Source: an uncultured bacterium (GTDB lineage Bacteria; Bacteroidota; Bacteroidia; Bacteroidales; Bacteroidaceae). From it: a DNA stretch of 64,000 bases. Each line of letters begins with the position of its first letter. Position 1 is the stretch's first letter. Shown here piece by piece: positions 36,595 to 46,101 of the stretch. The notes under the pieces were generated by a model, which saw nothing but the letters and a program-made list of their open reading frames with translations, was not told where the DNA came from and did no database searches. A program made the translations under genes and the position numbers. Location: contig CAJMQU010000006.1 of the NCBI GenBank assembly GCA_905215555.1, positions 1-64,000 on the forward strand. The letters run 5' to 3'.

Positions 36595-38676
36595 ATGAAA
36601 AAATATAATCTATTATATACACTGATAGCGGGAATGATGCTGTTTACTTCCTGCTCAGACTTTTTAGACACGGATTCGCCTTCCGAACAGAGCAAGGAGA
36701 ACCTGTTTGAAAATGAAGGAATGACAAGATCTGCAATAATGGGCGTATATTCAGAATTGGCCGGAACGTATGTCTATGGTCAGAAGATGTCGGTGAACTG
36801 GCAAGGAGTTTCAGATATTGAGTTGGCAAGCGGCTATCAGGAAGACCCGGCAACCGATAAAACGAGTGATTCGGGGGCGGCCAATTACTGGTGTGACTGG
36901 TATAATAAGACTTTGCAATGGGGATATATCTTCAAGATGGCAGAGCTGGCAAGTACGGCAGTAGATGGTATCCGTGCTTCAAAAGCCTTCAATGGTGGTT
37001 CTACGGCAATGAAGCGCTATATGGGTGAGGCCTTGGTGCTTCGTTCCCTTTCATACTTTGAACTGGTGCGTCGTTGGGGCGACATCCCTTTCAAGGCAGG
37101 TATGTCAAATTCTGACCTCTCCAATGTTTATATGGGGAAGATTAACCGCGACAGTATATATTCCTGCATTGTGAAAGATATGCAAGAGGCTATAGAATAC
37201 CTTCCCTGGATTGGTGAATTGGCTGATTATAATAGTGAGCGTATAACTAAAGGATTTGCCAAGGGAATGTTGGCACGTATTGCTCTTTTTGCCGGAGGCT
37301 GGTCGGTACGTGACGGTAAAGAGTTTCCTGCCGATTCTAATGTAGAACGCTATCCTAATGCGGAACAGAATCCGGGTATGGAAGCTGTTGGAGAATATTT
37401 TATAGGCCGTCCAAGCAATTGGAGGGATTATTATGAGATTGCCGAACAGCAATGTGCCGAAATAATCGGTGATCCGGAGAACCCTCATAAGTTAGACCCG
37501 GATTATGGAGATATCTGGAAATCTGTTTGTGGACTGAAAGCCAATACTTATAATGAGAATCTGTTTGAGGTAGCCAATGGCGTGGGATATAGCGGTGACA
37601 TCGGTACCTTGATGGGACGTGCTATGGACGGTAACCTGGGCTATGGACAGCGTGGTTTCGGCGGTACTTATGTAAGTACCAACGCTTACTATTTCTATTC
37701 GTTCGATCAGAATGACAAACGTCGTGATTATGCCTGCTACTGGCCGGTTTACAAGAAGGACGGTACGGTAAAGGAAGTGATGCAGAATGATATCATGTCT
37801 GTGAGACTGGGCAAATGGTCTTTCTTCTGGACTGCCGAGTCTTATCGTTCCATTGCATTGACGGCTACAGCCCGTACTCCGACAGGTATCAACTGGATTG
37901 TGATGCGTTATCCTGATATCCTTCTGATGTTTGCCGAGGCTCGTTATATGCTGGGTAAGGGTGAGAATTCTGTCAATGAAAAGGCCGGCATCAGTGCAGC
38001 CAAGGCTTTGGAAATGGTTCGTGAACGTGCATTCGGTTCAGGTTCGGAAGCCGTTATGGATTATAAGAAAGTGGATTTCTTTGATGCCATCGTAAACGAA
38101 CGTGCATGGGAGTTTGGTGGTGAAGGTATCCGTAAGCTCGATTTAGTGCGTTGGGGATTGCTCGATTCTAAAATAGAGGAGATGAAGGTTGCCATGCTCT
38201 ATATGTTGGATGGTACTCATCCCGTACAAATTTTCGATAAGACGTATCAACCGGAAGACTTCCCCAATAAGCTTTATTTTAAGTATGACAATAACGGGGA
38301 GTTTATGGATTTCTCTTCTATCAATTTCTATACGAAGAGAGCTGCTAATCCGGATGAGAAAGTATATACGGAAGTGAAGTGGTTCCCCGAAATTTACTGG
38401 AATGTGAAAGAAACAGATGTAAACAAGGATCATAACTTGATAAAGAATTCTGCCAAAATATTGGTTTGTGCTTCAGGTTTGAGAAAATCTTATGATTATA
38501 GCCAGTTACTGAGTACATTGAAGTATGGTTCTCTGATTCAGGATAGATTAAATGGTTATAAAATAGGTAATGGGGTTTGCAATTATCGCCACTTGTTCTC
38601 TATCTATTATGATGACATCTATAAGTCTAAAGGCTATTTGTCCAACTCTTACGGATATGATAATAGTGCTCAATAA
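36595..38676 (+). CDS. SusD/RagB-family surface glycan-binding lipoprotein (copy A)
   Basis: A 693-residue lipoprotein that caps the SusC channel and binds oligosaccharides outside the cell. The lipobox is MLFTSC with Cys at residue 20, followed by SDFLDTDSPSEQ, the usual SusD start. TPR-like helices lie through the N-terminal half. Conserved late features are NWIVMRYPDILLMFAEAR and VNERAWEFGGEGIRKLDLVRWG, characteristic of RagB/SusD. It is longer than SusD of starch systems (about 550). It follows SusC by 12 bases and precedes the DUF5123-like lipoprotein by 27. Confidence 0.94.
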   Translation: MKKYNLLYTLIAGMMLFTSCSDFLDTDSPSEQSKENLFENEGMTRSAIMGVYSELAGTYVYGQKMSVNWQGVSDIELASGYQEDPATDKTSDSGAANYWCDWYNKTLQWGYIFKMAELASTAVDGIRASKAFNGGSTAMKRYMGEALVLRSLSYFELVRRWGDIPFKAGMSNSDLSNVYMGKINRDSIYSCIVKDMQEAIEYLPWIGELADYNSERITKGFAKGMLARIALFAGGWSVRDGKEFPADSNVERYPNAEQNPGMEAVGEYFIGRPSNWRDYYEIAEQQCAEIIGDPENPHKLDPDYGDIWKSVCGLKANTYNENLFEVANGVGYSGDIGTLMGRAMDGNLGYGQRGFGGTYVSTNAYYFYSFDQNDKRRDYACYWPVYKKDGTVKEVMQNDIMSVRLGKWSFFWTAESYRSIALTATARTPTGINWIVMRYPDILLMFAEARYMLGKGENSVNEKAGISAAKALEMVRERAFGSGSEAVMDYKKVDFFDAIVNERAWEFGGEGIRKLDLVRWGLLDSKIEEMKVAMLYMLDGTHPVQIFDKTYQPEDFPNKLYFKYDNNGEFMDFSSINFYTKRAANPDEKVYTEVKWFPEIYWNVKETDVNKDHNLIKNSAKILVCASGLRKSYDYSQLLSTLKYGSLIQDRLNGYKIGNGVCNYRHLFSIYYDDIYKSKGYLSNSYGYDNSAQ

Positions 38677-38703
38677 TATGCTAATTATTAAAAGAATAAA
38701 CTT

Positions 38704-40332
38704 ATGAAAATTAGAAATTTCTATTATATCCTGTTGGGAATTCTTACGTTCTCGGCAGTGGCATGCGAAGAAGCTAATGAGTGGGGGGTAGATGCCAGTC
38801 ACGACAGATTGTTCCGTTCTACGAAGTTCGAAGTGACAGAGACCAATCCCACTTCTGCCCTTTTGAGTTTCAGAGGGGTAACAAATGCTACCAAGTATGT
38901 GTTTGATTTCAGTGAAGGGGATAGTTTGCTTTTTAACAATATAGTATTTACTACGAATATTTTAGCAGACACGTTAACTGCCTACAATAAGGAGACTTCT
39001 GAGGTGAAGACGGAGTACCGCGTTCTTTTTTTGAACCTGAATGGAACAACACGTTATTCAGTGCGTTTGAAGGCCGTTAATGAAAATACGGGAATGGAGT
39101 CAGGCTATGTACAGTTGTGTTTTGACACTACGGACGAACAGATTTTTACTACAGTTACTCCGGGCACTACCAATGTCTCCCTGAACTGGCAGGCTGATAA
39201 GAAGGCTACACGTATTGAGTATGGCGAGTTGGTAAAAACGGAGATAGAGGGTGAGGAGGCAAAAACAGATACCATCTGGGCTACTCCGCATGAGCTTACT
39301 TCAGCCGAACAGCAAGCCGGGGAATTAGTGATCAATGATTTGAAGCCGGGAACTAACTATATCACGTATATCCTCAATGAGAAGGTTCGTAGAGGTGCCT
39401 ATAAGTTCAAGACTTTAGGCTCATCTAAGGGGACAACTATTCCTGTTGGGGTGACTGATGATATCAATGCCTTGCTGGCAGCAGCTCCGGCCGGTGATGT
39501 AACATTGTCGTTTACCGGTGGACAGACTTATGAGGTTGGTGAATTTACAATTCCCGAGACAGTTACAAACCTGTATATATCCGGTAATGTCGTAGGTGGC
39601 AGAATGCCTGAATTGAATATGACCAAGTTCGTATTCTCTGCTCTTATGGATAACTTCTATGTACAGTATATGGATATTGTGAGTGATGGTAAATCACAGT
39701 TCCTGATTGAACTTGGCGGTAAAACCGGGTTTAAGAATGTGAGCTTTGAAGGATGCAACATTAGTGAAATTCCAAGAAGCCTTATCCGGACAAACTCCGG
39801 TGACCTTGAAGTAGGGGCAATTGCTATCAGTAACTGTTTCATCAAGAATGTAGGCTTGAGCGGATACGGCCTTCTGAACATCGGCAAGTTGAAATCGCTG
39901 AGCACGATCTCTATTACCAATACTACCATGTTGAATATCGGTGACCAGATAATGGATTTGCGTGTACAGACGGATAAAGTTACATTCACTCAATCTATTT
40001 TCTGTAACTATGACATTAATATGCCTAAGTTGTTGCGCTTGGATAAGCAGCCGAAAGAAATTACTGTAACAGGGGTAATCTTTACGGGAGATAACAAAGG
40101 TGGTAAGATGAATTCCGGTAATAGTGACTACTCTAAATACCTGAGTTTTGCCGGATGTTACCTGACTTCCGACTTCCAGGAGAATGATAAAAAGTTTACC
40201 GATGCCCAAATATTGAAAATCTCATCTGAAGAATTATTTGTAGATCCTAAGAACGGTGACTTCCACTTCAAACCGGAAGCTAAATTTGAAGGTGATGGTA
40301 AAGTAGGCGATCCAAGATGGTGGACAAAATAG
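38704..40332 (+). CDS. Surface lipoprotein with Fn3-like and DUF5123-like beta-helix domains (copy A)
   Basis: A 542-residue lipoprotein in the SusE/surface-glycan-binding position. Lipobox FSAVAC is followed by the acidic EEANEW, compatible with surface export. Residues about 30-230 form two Fn3-like beta-sandwiches (NPTSALLSFRGVTNATKYVF, GTTNVSLNWQADKKATRIEY). Residues about 260-530 are beta-helix-like, with repeats such as FKNVSFEGCNI and ISITNTTML, matching DUF4957/DUF5123 proteins. The C-terminus ends in GDPRWWTK; copy B also ends in GDPRW. No catalytic motif of a pectate lyase was seen, so binding is likelier than cleavage. Confidence 0.8.
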   Translation: MKIRNFYYILLGILTFSAVACEEANEWGVDASHDRLFRSTKFEVTETNPTSALLSFRGVTNATKYVFDFSEGDSLLFNNIVFTTNILADTLTAYNKETSEVKTEYRVLFLNLNGTTRYSVRLKAVNENTGMESGYVQLCFDTTDEQIFTTVTPGTTNVSLNWQADKKATRIEYGELVKTEIEGEEAKTDTIWATPHELTSAEQQAGELVINDLKPGTNYITYILNEKVRRGAYKFKTLGSSKGTTIPVGVTDDINALLAAAPAGDVTLSFTGGQTYEVGEFTIPETVTNLYISGNVVGGRMPELNMTKFVFSALMDNFYVQYMDIVSDGKSQFLIELGGKTGFKNVSFEGCNISEIPRSLIRTNSGDLEVGAIAISNCFIKNVGLSGYGLLNIGKLKSLSTISITNTTMLNIGDQIMDLRVQTDKVTFTQSIFCNYDINMPKLLRLDKQPKEITVTGVIFTGDNKGGKMNSGNSDYSKYLSFAGCYLTSDFQENDKKFTDAQILKISSEELFVDPKNGDFHFKPEAKFEGDGKVGDPRWWTK

Positions 40333-40384
40333 GCTTGATAGGTATTATTAGTTTCAGGATCAACGATCCTTTCTGAAGAGAAGA

Positions 40385-40418
40385 GGCTGTCTCCAATAAA
40401 ATGAGAGACGGCCTTTTC
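40385..40418 (+). terminator. Terminator after the copy A surface lipoprotein gene
   Basis: Stem GGCTGTCTC / GAGAGACGGCC around CAATAAAAT, followed by TTTTC and further T-rich sequence. Confidence 0.8.
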
Positions 40419-40565
40419 TCATTTTGACGCTTTGCTTTTTATGCATGACGAGAATGTTATATTTCCGTTCCGGGCATGGAAGTATGAAAAGAAACGAATG
40501 AAAATTGGTATTTTGTTAATTGATAGCGTGATACATAAATACGTACAACTCTAATAGAAGAAAAA

Positions 40566-40711
40566 CAGATGGTCTGTACAGTGAAAACAGATGGTCTGTT
40601 TCCCATCTATGGACCGTTTGTTTCCCATCTATAGATGGTTTGTCTCCCATATATAGATCTTTCGCGTCCCATCTATAGATGGTTCGCGTCAGATGTATAG
40701 TTCCTTGGTGA
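40566..40711. repeat. Short tandem array, 22-bp unit with palindromic core
   Basis: Four adjacent 22-base units begin with CCCAT at 40602, 40624, 40646 and 40668. They are flanked by CAGATGGTCTG units at 40566 and 40588 and a decayed unit at 40690. The best units contain the 14-base perfect palindrome CCATCTATAGATGG. Confidence 0.75.
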
Positions 40712-40885
40712 AAGACATATTGTTCCTTTGCATAAGTATTGCATATGCTGTCTGTTTTATGCGGAAATCGTGAATTTGTATTCCATAGATTATGTAACTG
40801 GACTCTGTTTCGGGTGTTTTAAATAAAGCTTCTGTCAGTAAAAGACTTGTTTTGGTGGCTTTCCGCTCAAAATAAGGCCTCTTTA

Positions 40886-40948
40886 TTTGTACACTTCTTT
40901 TTTGTAAAACATTGCTTTTTAGATGATTGCAAAAAAGAAGTGTACAAA
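40886..40948. repeat. Perfect 19-bp inverted repeat, 25-base loop
   Basis: TTTGTACACTTCTTTTTTG (40886-40904) is the exact reverse complement of 40930-40948. Low G+C and no following T-run argue against a standard terminator. Confidence 0.75.
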
Positions 40949-41051
40949 ACTAAATTTGTCATTCTGATTCTTTCCGGTGCACGTAGCGGTAAGTAGCCAC
41001 TCTGACACTTGCGGGTACATAAAACGGTAACTACTGATTTCTCCCTGATTT

Positions 41052-44000
41052 TCAATGCTGGGTCTTTTCTTTATATTCCGAAGGAGTCATCCCCATCTGC
41101 CTTTTGAAGCATTTGCCAAAGTATTTAGGGTCATTGAAACCAGTCATATAAGCTATTTGTGAGAAATTATATTCTCCACTGTCTATCAATTGTACGGCAC
41201 GCTTTATCCTTATTTCGCGTATGAAATCTACGGGAGACAAACCGATTATGGATTTCAATTTTTGGTAGAATATGCTGCGGCCTAAATTCATTAACCGGGC
41301 AAATTCTTCAATTGTCAGTTCGGAGTTCTCCATTTGTTCTTCCATAACCTGCATCACCTGTTGCATGAATAATTCATCTTGTGAAACGATTTGGGGTTGC
41401 GAAGGAATCAATTCTGTCGTACCCTTCGGAGTCTTTTCCTGCTTCTCCGACCATTTCTTCCAGAAAATAGCTTGTAGCTCTTTACGCTGTTGCAGCAAAG
41501 ATTTGATGCGGGTTTTTAAATACGTCGCACTGAAAGGCTTGGTTATGTAATCGTCTATACCTTGTTCCAGACCCGAAATGCGGTCATCCAACGATGATTT
41601 GGCAGAAAGCAATATGATTGGGATATGGCATGTCTCCCAATTCTCCTTGATGTTTTTCACCATGTCAAGACCATCCATGACGGGCATCATAATATCACTG
41701 ATAATCAGGTCTGGAACATACTCTTTTGCACGTTCCATTCCCTCTTGTCCGTTTGTCGCTTCGATTATCCGGTAACTGTTTGATAAAATGTCTGACAGGA
41801 AGCTCCTTAACTCTATATTATCTTCTACAATTAAGATAGATATCGGTTCTTCCTCATCTGGAGTACTCTTTTCTTTATCAGTGGTTTCAGTGGTAACCGT
41901 GTCATTTGCAGGAGCTGTTTGATATGTTTTATTTGGCTTCCCTTCCGCAGAAACAGAATTGCCGTCATTTAAAATGAATTCGGTGTCTTCTCTTCCTTCA
42001 TATACTTTTTCGTTCATGGGCAATATGACGGTAAATTCACTTCCATATCCGGGCTGGCTGTTTACTTCAATGCTTCCGGAGTGCAACTCGATCAACTCTT
42101 TGGCAAGCGACAATCCGATACCCGATGAAGGTTGCAGAATATTGGATTTTACTAAAGTCTCAAAGCGCTGGAAAAGGGTTTGTTGCTTTACCGGGTCAAT
42201 ACCGATGCCTTCATCTTTTACAGAAACGAAAAGTTTTTCACTTTCTATATTGACACAGACTGTAATCGATTTATTGTTCGGGGTATATTTGAAGGCGTTG
42301 GATAGCAGGTTAAATACAATCTTCTCAAATTTGTCCTGATCTATCCAAGCGTATATTGGTTCCTTGTTGGTTTGTAGTTGATAAGTAATGTTTTTCTCTT
42401 CAGCAATAAGTCGGAAGTTAGCCATTACCTTCTGTAGCAGGCTGAGTATGTCTGTCTTTTCCAGCAACACTTTCATCTTCTTATTCTCTATTTTCCGGAA
42501 ATCAAGTATTTGGTTTACCAGATGCAACATTCGTTCCGTATTCTTGTGTACCAGTGTCAGGTGTTTACGGACGTTAGCTGATATCGTTTCGTGCTCTAAA
42601 ACTTCAGTTACCGGACTGGTGATGAGTGTCAGTGGGGTGCGCAGCTCGTGCGAGATATCTGTGAAGAAACGCAACTTGATGTTGGTCAATTGCTGTTCGA
42701 GGTTTATCCGGTGGCGCAACCGATAGATATAGAGAATGATATAGACAATGGTAGCTGTCGATAAAATAAATAATATGGTATACAACATCCATGCCCAGTA
42801 AGTTTCCCAAAAGGTGGGAAGTACGGTGATAGGCAGGATACGTGCTTTCTCCACCCATACCCCATCACTGTTGGTGGAGCGTATCTGGAGTTCGTATTTC
42901 CCCGGTGGAAGATTGATATAACTGGCGGAGCGGCTATTGTCTACCTCATTCCAGTTCTCTTCTAACCCTTTCAATCGGTAGGCATAACTGATTGATTTCG
43001 GATTTGCATAATCCAAAGCAGCGAACTGAAAGGTTACGTTGCGTTCGGATGGTCTTAATCGCAATTCATCCAGATCATTGATCTGCAAGTCTTGAGAAGC
43101 TCCCTGTATCTTAAATCCGGTGAATACGATAGGCGGGGCATAATTGCTCTTTTTTAAATGTTCGGGAGTGATTCTGAGAATACCGATGTCTGTTCCTAAT
43201 AGTAGTTGATGATTTTGATCCTGTGCCGGAGCGGCTTCCGTGAAATAGAGTTCTTGCTGCGTATACTTTTTGTCATAGTGTTCGAATGTCTCTTTTTCCG
43301 GATCGAAACGGCTGAGTGCATTTTCTGAAACAACCCATAAACTGCTGTCATTGTCTTCTATCATAGATAGTACAAGATCGGATGGCAGACCGTCTTTGGT
43401 AGTATAAGGTTTGAATTCGATGCGGTCGCTCAGAAGATTCCCTGAAAGAATCTTGTTGATCCCTCCGGTGAATGTAAGAACATAAGTTACCTTTCTGCTA
43501 TCTGTATATGCATAAGTAACATTATTACTGCTGAGGCTGGATACAGTATCGGGTACACGGTGGTTCCGATAAAAATGTATTCTTTCCGGCTGACTGAATT
43601 CGTCGGCAAATGTAAGTAACCCTTCGGTAGTGCAAACCAGGATAGCTTGGTTTGTTCCCGTAATATGGCGCACTTTTGAGAAATGCTCTTTGGGATATTC
43701 CTTGAGTAGATTATCTGCATGTATGAAGCGGGTTTCCCCTTCAGGGGTTTTCTCTAATAGATTCAGCCCTCCACCGTAACAGCCTATCCAGATATGTTTC
43801 ATCCGATCTTGATAAATACTGTAGATACTGTTGTGGCTTAAGCTGTACGGGTTGTCTGGCTGGTGTGTAAATTGCAATATTTGGAAACGGTCATCGCTGA
43901 TTTTTTCCATCCGGAATAGTCCGTCCATTTTACTTCCCATCCAAATGATACCATCCGTATCTTCCATAAAACAATAAATGTTCTTTTGGAAAGGGACAGG

Positions 44001-45458
44001 TTCGCGGCTGATTTTTCCTTCAGGGGTCAGGTAGCCTTTCAAGTTACCGTCCGGTAGATAAATGCGTACATATCCTTTTTTGCTGGCTGTCCAAAGGTTA
44101 TTCTCTTTATCTATAAACAGGGAGCGCGTTTCAAAACCGCTTCCTATATCCATTGCTTGCAGAGAACATGCGGATGAAGGGAAAGAAATCTTGGTAACGT
44201 CCCAGTGGTTGCATGTCCAGAGGTTGCCTTGTTGGTCTAAGAATGAGTTCAGAATGACAGGGCTGAACTTACTGTCTGGATTATTGTAGTTTGTATAATA
44301 TGGCTTTAACTGGCGGCTTTTCCGGTCATAATAGCAGAAGCCCCCTTTATGAGGGACCATCCATAGAGTTCCCTGCTGATCCTCGAATATGAGATCGCGA
44401 TTTGCACGTTCAGCTTTCGGAAGGTCTTCTTTGGGAGTCATGTAATGCTGTTTATCTTCAGTTGTCAGATTATAACGCACCACTCCTAAAACATTGGAGT
44501 ACAACCATAATTCCCCAAAATGATCTTTGAATACGGATTGGACTTCAGAAGACGGATAAGTTGGGGTACGAGGGTCTATCTGTCTGTATCTCTTTTCATT
44601 GGCAAGGTAAATATATAGTCCGTCATTACTACAGAGTCCTATACTGTCTTTTCCGAGTATATGGACCGAATTGATGTTATTAGAGGATGGAAAAGGCATT
44701 TCATGGAACTGAAGTTGCTGCGTTTTAGGCAGATAGATTACCATCTGATTATTATTGGATATCAGATATATATTACCGTTATTCTCTTTGATGTTTTTGA
44801 ATGGAATGTCTGATTCAATTTTTTTCTTACCTATAATAGATATGCCCTTATCCGTTAATATCCATTCATCACCGTCACTATCCTGATGTACGGCAATGAT
44901 TCGGTCGCCTTTCAGGTTCTTTTCTTTCAAGCTGTAAAGGGTTATTCCTTCTCCTTCTTGTTGTTTGTATGCGAGTTCGTCGATGCGGAATGCTTCATGC
45001 TCACATACAATCCAACTCACACCTTTGGGCAATGTATAAACACTGCGTACAATGTAAGTTTGTTGTCGTTCTGTTTCGTAAGGACTTAGAATATCTATGA
45101 ATTTTTCCCTACGGCTGTCAAACAGGTAAATCCTTGCATCATAGGTCTGGCACCAGATGTCACAATCCTGTGTTTGTGCTATTTTTCCTAAGCGGTTACT
45201 GGTCAGTGTACAGCCGTCTCCGGGAAATGCTTTGTAGTTTTTGAAAGTATATCCATCAAACTTATTTAAACCATTCCAAGTAGAAAACCACATGAATCCT
45301 TTGGAATCTTGCAGGATATCGGTGACGGATCTTTGCGCTAATCCGTTGTAAGCGGAAAAACGTTGGATTTGACAAATTGGTTGTGCAGTAGCTATGCAGG
45401 GGATAGACAAGAAGAGCAACAATAAATAATTAATTGGCACTATAATGTACTTTTTCAT
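41052..45458 (-). CDS. Hybrid two-component system sensor-regulator, HTCS (copy A)
   Basis: A 1468-residue inner-membrane protein joining sensor, kinase and regulator. Order: signal peptide (1-26); periplasmic double beta-propeller of reg_prop repeats (about 30-750, starting IQRFSAYNGLAQRSVTDILQ); Y_Y_Y domain (about 770-835); transmembrane segment (about 850-872); HisKA with phosphorylated His in FFTDISHELRTPL (about 930); HATPase (NLLSNAFKYTP, DEGIGID, GIGLSLAKELIEL); receiver with Asp in ISDIMMPVMDG (about 1254); AraC-type HTH ending RQMGMTPSEYKEK. Start 45458 is preferred since a -7 element at 45486-45493 lies downstream of the earlier in-frame ATG at 45521. It is the probable activator of the neighbouring PUL genes. 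Confidence 0.95.
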   Translation of the reverse strand: MKKYIIVPINYLLLLFLSIPCIATAQPICQIQRFSAYNGLAQRSVTDILQDSKGFMWFSTWNGLNKFDGYTFKNYKAFPGDGCTLTSNRLGKIAQTQDCDIWCQTYDARIYLFDSRREKFIDILSPYETERQQTYIVRSVYTLPKGVSWIVCEHEAFRIDELAYKQQEGEGITLYSLKEKNLKGDRIIAVHQDSDGDEWILTDKGISIIGKKKIESDIPFKNIKENNGNIYLISNNNQMVIYLPKTQQLQFHEMPFPSSNNINSVHILGKDSIGLCSNDGLYIYLANEKRYRQIDPRTPTYPSSEVQSVFKDHFGELWLYSNVLGVVRYNLTTEDKQHYMTPKEDLPKAERANRDLIFEDQQGTLWMVPHKGGFCYYDRKSRQLKPYYTNYNNPDSKFSPVILNSFLDQQGNLWTCNHWDVTKISFPSSACSLQAMDIGSGFETRSLFIDKENNLWTASKKGYVRIYLPDGNLKGYLTPEGKISREPVPFQKNIYCFMEDTDGIIWMGSKMDGLFRMEKISDDRFQILQFTHQPDNPYSLSHNSIYSIYQDRMKHIWIGCYGGGLNLLEKTPEGETRFIHADNLLKEYPKEHFSKVRHITGTNQAILVCTTEGLLTFADEFSQPERIHFYRNHRVPDTVSSLSSNNVTYAYTDSRKVTYVLTFTGGINKILSGNLLSDRIEFKPYTTKDGLPSDLVLSMIEDNDSSLWVVSENALSRFDPEKETFEHYDKKYTQQELYFTEAAPAQDQNHQLLLGTDIGILRITPEHLKKSNYAPPIVFTGFKIQGASQDLQINDLDELRLRPSERNVTFQFAALDYANPKSISYAYRLKGLEENWNEVDNSRSASYINLPPGKYELQIRSTNSDGVWVEKARILPITVLPTFWETYWAWMLYTILFILSTATIVYIILYIYRLRHRINLEQQLTNIKLRFFTDISHELRTPLTLITSPVTEVLEHETISANVRKHLTLVHKNTERMLHLVNQILDFRKIENKKMKVLLEKTDILSLLQKVMANFRLIAEEKNITYQLQTNKEPIYAWIDQDKFEKIVFNLLSNAFKYTPNNKSITVCVNIESEKLFVSVKDEGIGIDPVKQQTLFQRFETLVKSNILQPSSGIGLSLAKELIELHSGSIEVNSQPGYGSEFTVILPMNEKVYEGREDTEFILNDGNSVSAEGKPNKTYQTAPANDTVTTETTDKEKSTPDEEEPISILIVEDNIELRSFLSDILSNSYRIIEATNGQEGMERAKEYVPDLIISDIMMPVMDGLDMVKNIKENWETCHIPIILLSAKSSLDDRISGLEQGIDDYITKPFSATYLKTRIKSLLQQRKELQAIFWKKWSEKQEKTPKGTTELIPSQPQIVSQDELFMQQVMQVMEEQMENSELTIEEFARLMNLGRSIFYQKLKSIIGLSPVDFIREIRIKRAVQLIDSGEYNFSQIAYMTGFNDPKYFGKCFKRQMGMTPSEYKEKTQH

Positions 45459-45485
45459 GGTATTGGCTGATTTGTTACTGTTGCG

Positions 45486-45493
45486 CAAAGATA
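45486..45493 (-). promoter_or_regulatory. -7 element for HTCS A
   Basis: Plus-strand CAAAGATA is the complement of TATCTTTG, an exact TAnnTTTG match 28 bases upstream of the start at 45458. HTCS B has the same element. Confidence 0.55.
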
Positions 45494-45641
45494 CAAATAT
45501 ATCCATTTTTCCACTATACATTCAGGGGGAAATATAGATGTGGAATTATTAGGTGACAATGTGGACTATTTGTTTTTCCACCTTGGATTATGTGGTCTAC
45601 AGTCGACCCAAAAGCTGTTTTAAAGCATCGTCAATGCTCGT

Positions 45642-45697
45642 TTCCACCTATTGCGATGAAAATTCCCCCTTTTATCATTTGATATTTTTGAATTTTG
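45642..45697 (+). promoter_or_regulatory. PUL promoter of susC copy B: TTCCmCCT direct repeats plus -7-like element
   Basis: TTCCACCTATT at 45642 and TTCCCCCTTTT at 45663, 21 bp apart; GAATTTTG at 45690-45697 is 27 bp from the second repeat start. A consensus TATTTTTG also lies at 45683-45690 and is an alternative -7 box. Confidence 0.55.
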
Positions 45698-46101
45698 CCA
45701 AAACATTTTAAAGATGTTGCTGATATGAAAAACATGATGTTTCTATTGCTTTATTGTTTTGATTACCGAAATAATAGATAATCCATTTCTTTATTTCTGA
45801 AAATGCAAAAGAGATTACTTTGGCTTTTGTATTGGAGAATCTTAAAAATTATATATGAACATGAAAAATACATCGTTCAATTGAAGTGAGCATTTTACTA
45901 TTATAATAAAATAAAGAGGGTACATCTATTATTAACTATTATAAATTAACATTCTTATGAAAAACAAAAAAATAAACTTTTATCGAATGTGTCTATGCTA
46001 CTACTACATTACATAAGGATTAGGTATTATTTTACCCATAAAAATTCTAGATTATTGAAAAAAGAGGAAATTAATTTTATTGTTTAACCAAATATTCTAT
46101 C

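Larger units (their letters stand above)
40333..41051. other. Long convergent gap: terminator, 22-bp array, perfect inverted repeat
   Basis: No gene was seen. Order: terminator (40385-40418), array (40566-40711), perfect inverted repeat (40886-40948), AT-rich DNA. The matching gap of copy B (53622-53737) is only 116 bases, so about 600 bases were gained in A or lost in B. Confidence 0.6.
45459..46101. other. Divergent gap between HTCS A and susC B
   Basis: Carries the HTCS A -7 element (45486-45493, minus) and the susC B promoter (45642-45697, plus). About 390 bases of AT-rich leader follow before the susC ATG. Two tiny ORFs start at ATG 45855 and ATG 45957; the latter would encode MKNKKINFYRMCLCYYYIT. 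No larger gene was seen. Confidence 0.5.

Noticed and set aside
40566..40711. CRISPR array
   Set aside because: The 22-base units are adjacent, with no unique spacers, and no cas gene is present.
40867..41055. 62-codon minus-strand ORF in the gap after HTCS A
   Set aside because: It spans the perfect inverted repeat, has low-complexity composition and no ribosome site; probably chance.
45459..45521. Upstream ATG for HTCS A at 45521
   Set aside because: The -7 element at 45486-45493 lies downstream of it, and the signal peptide starts with MKKYIIVP at 45458.
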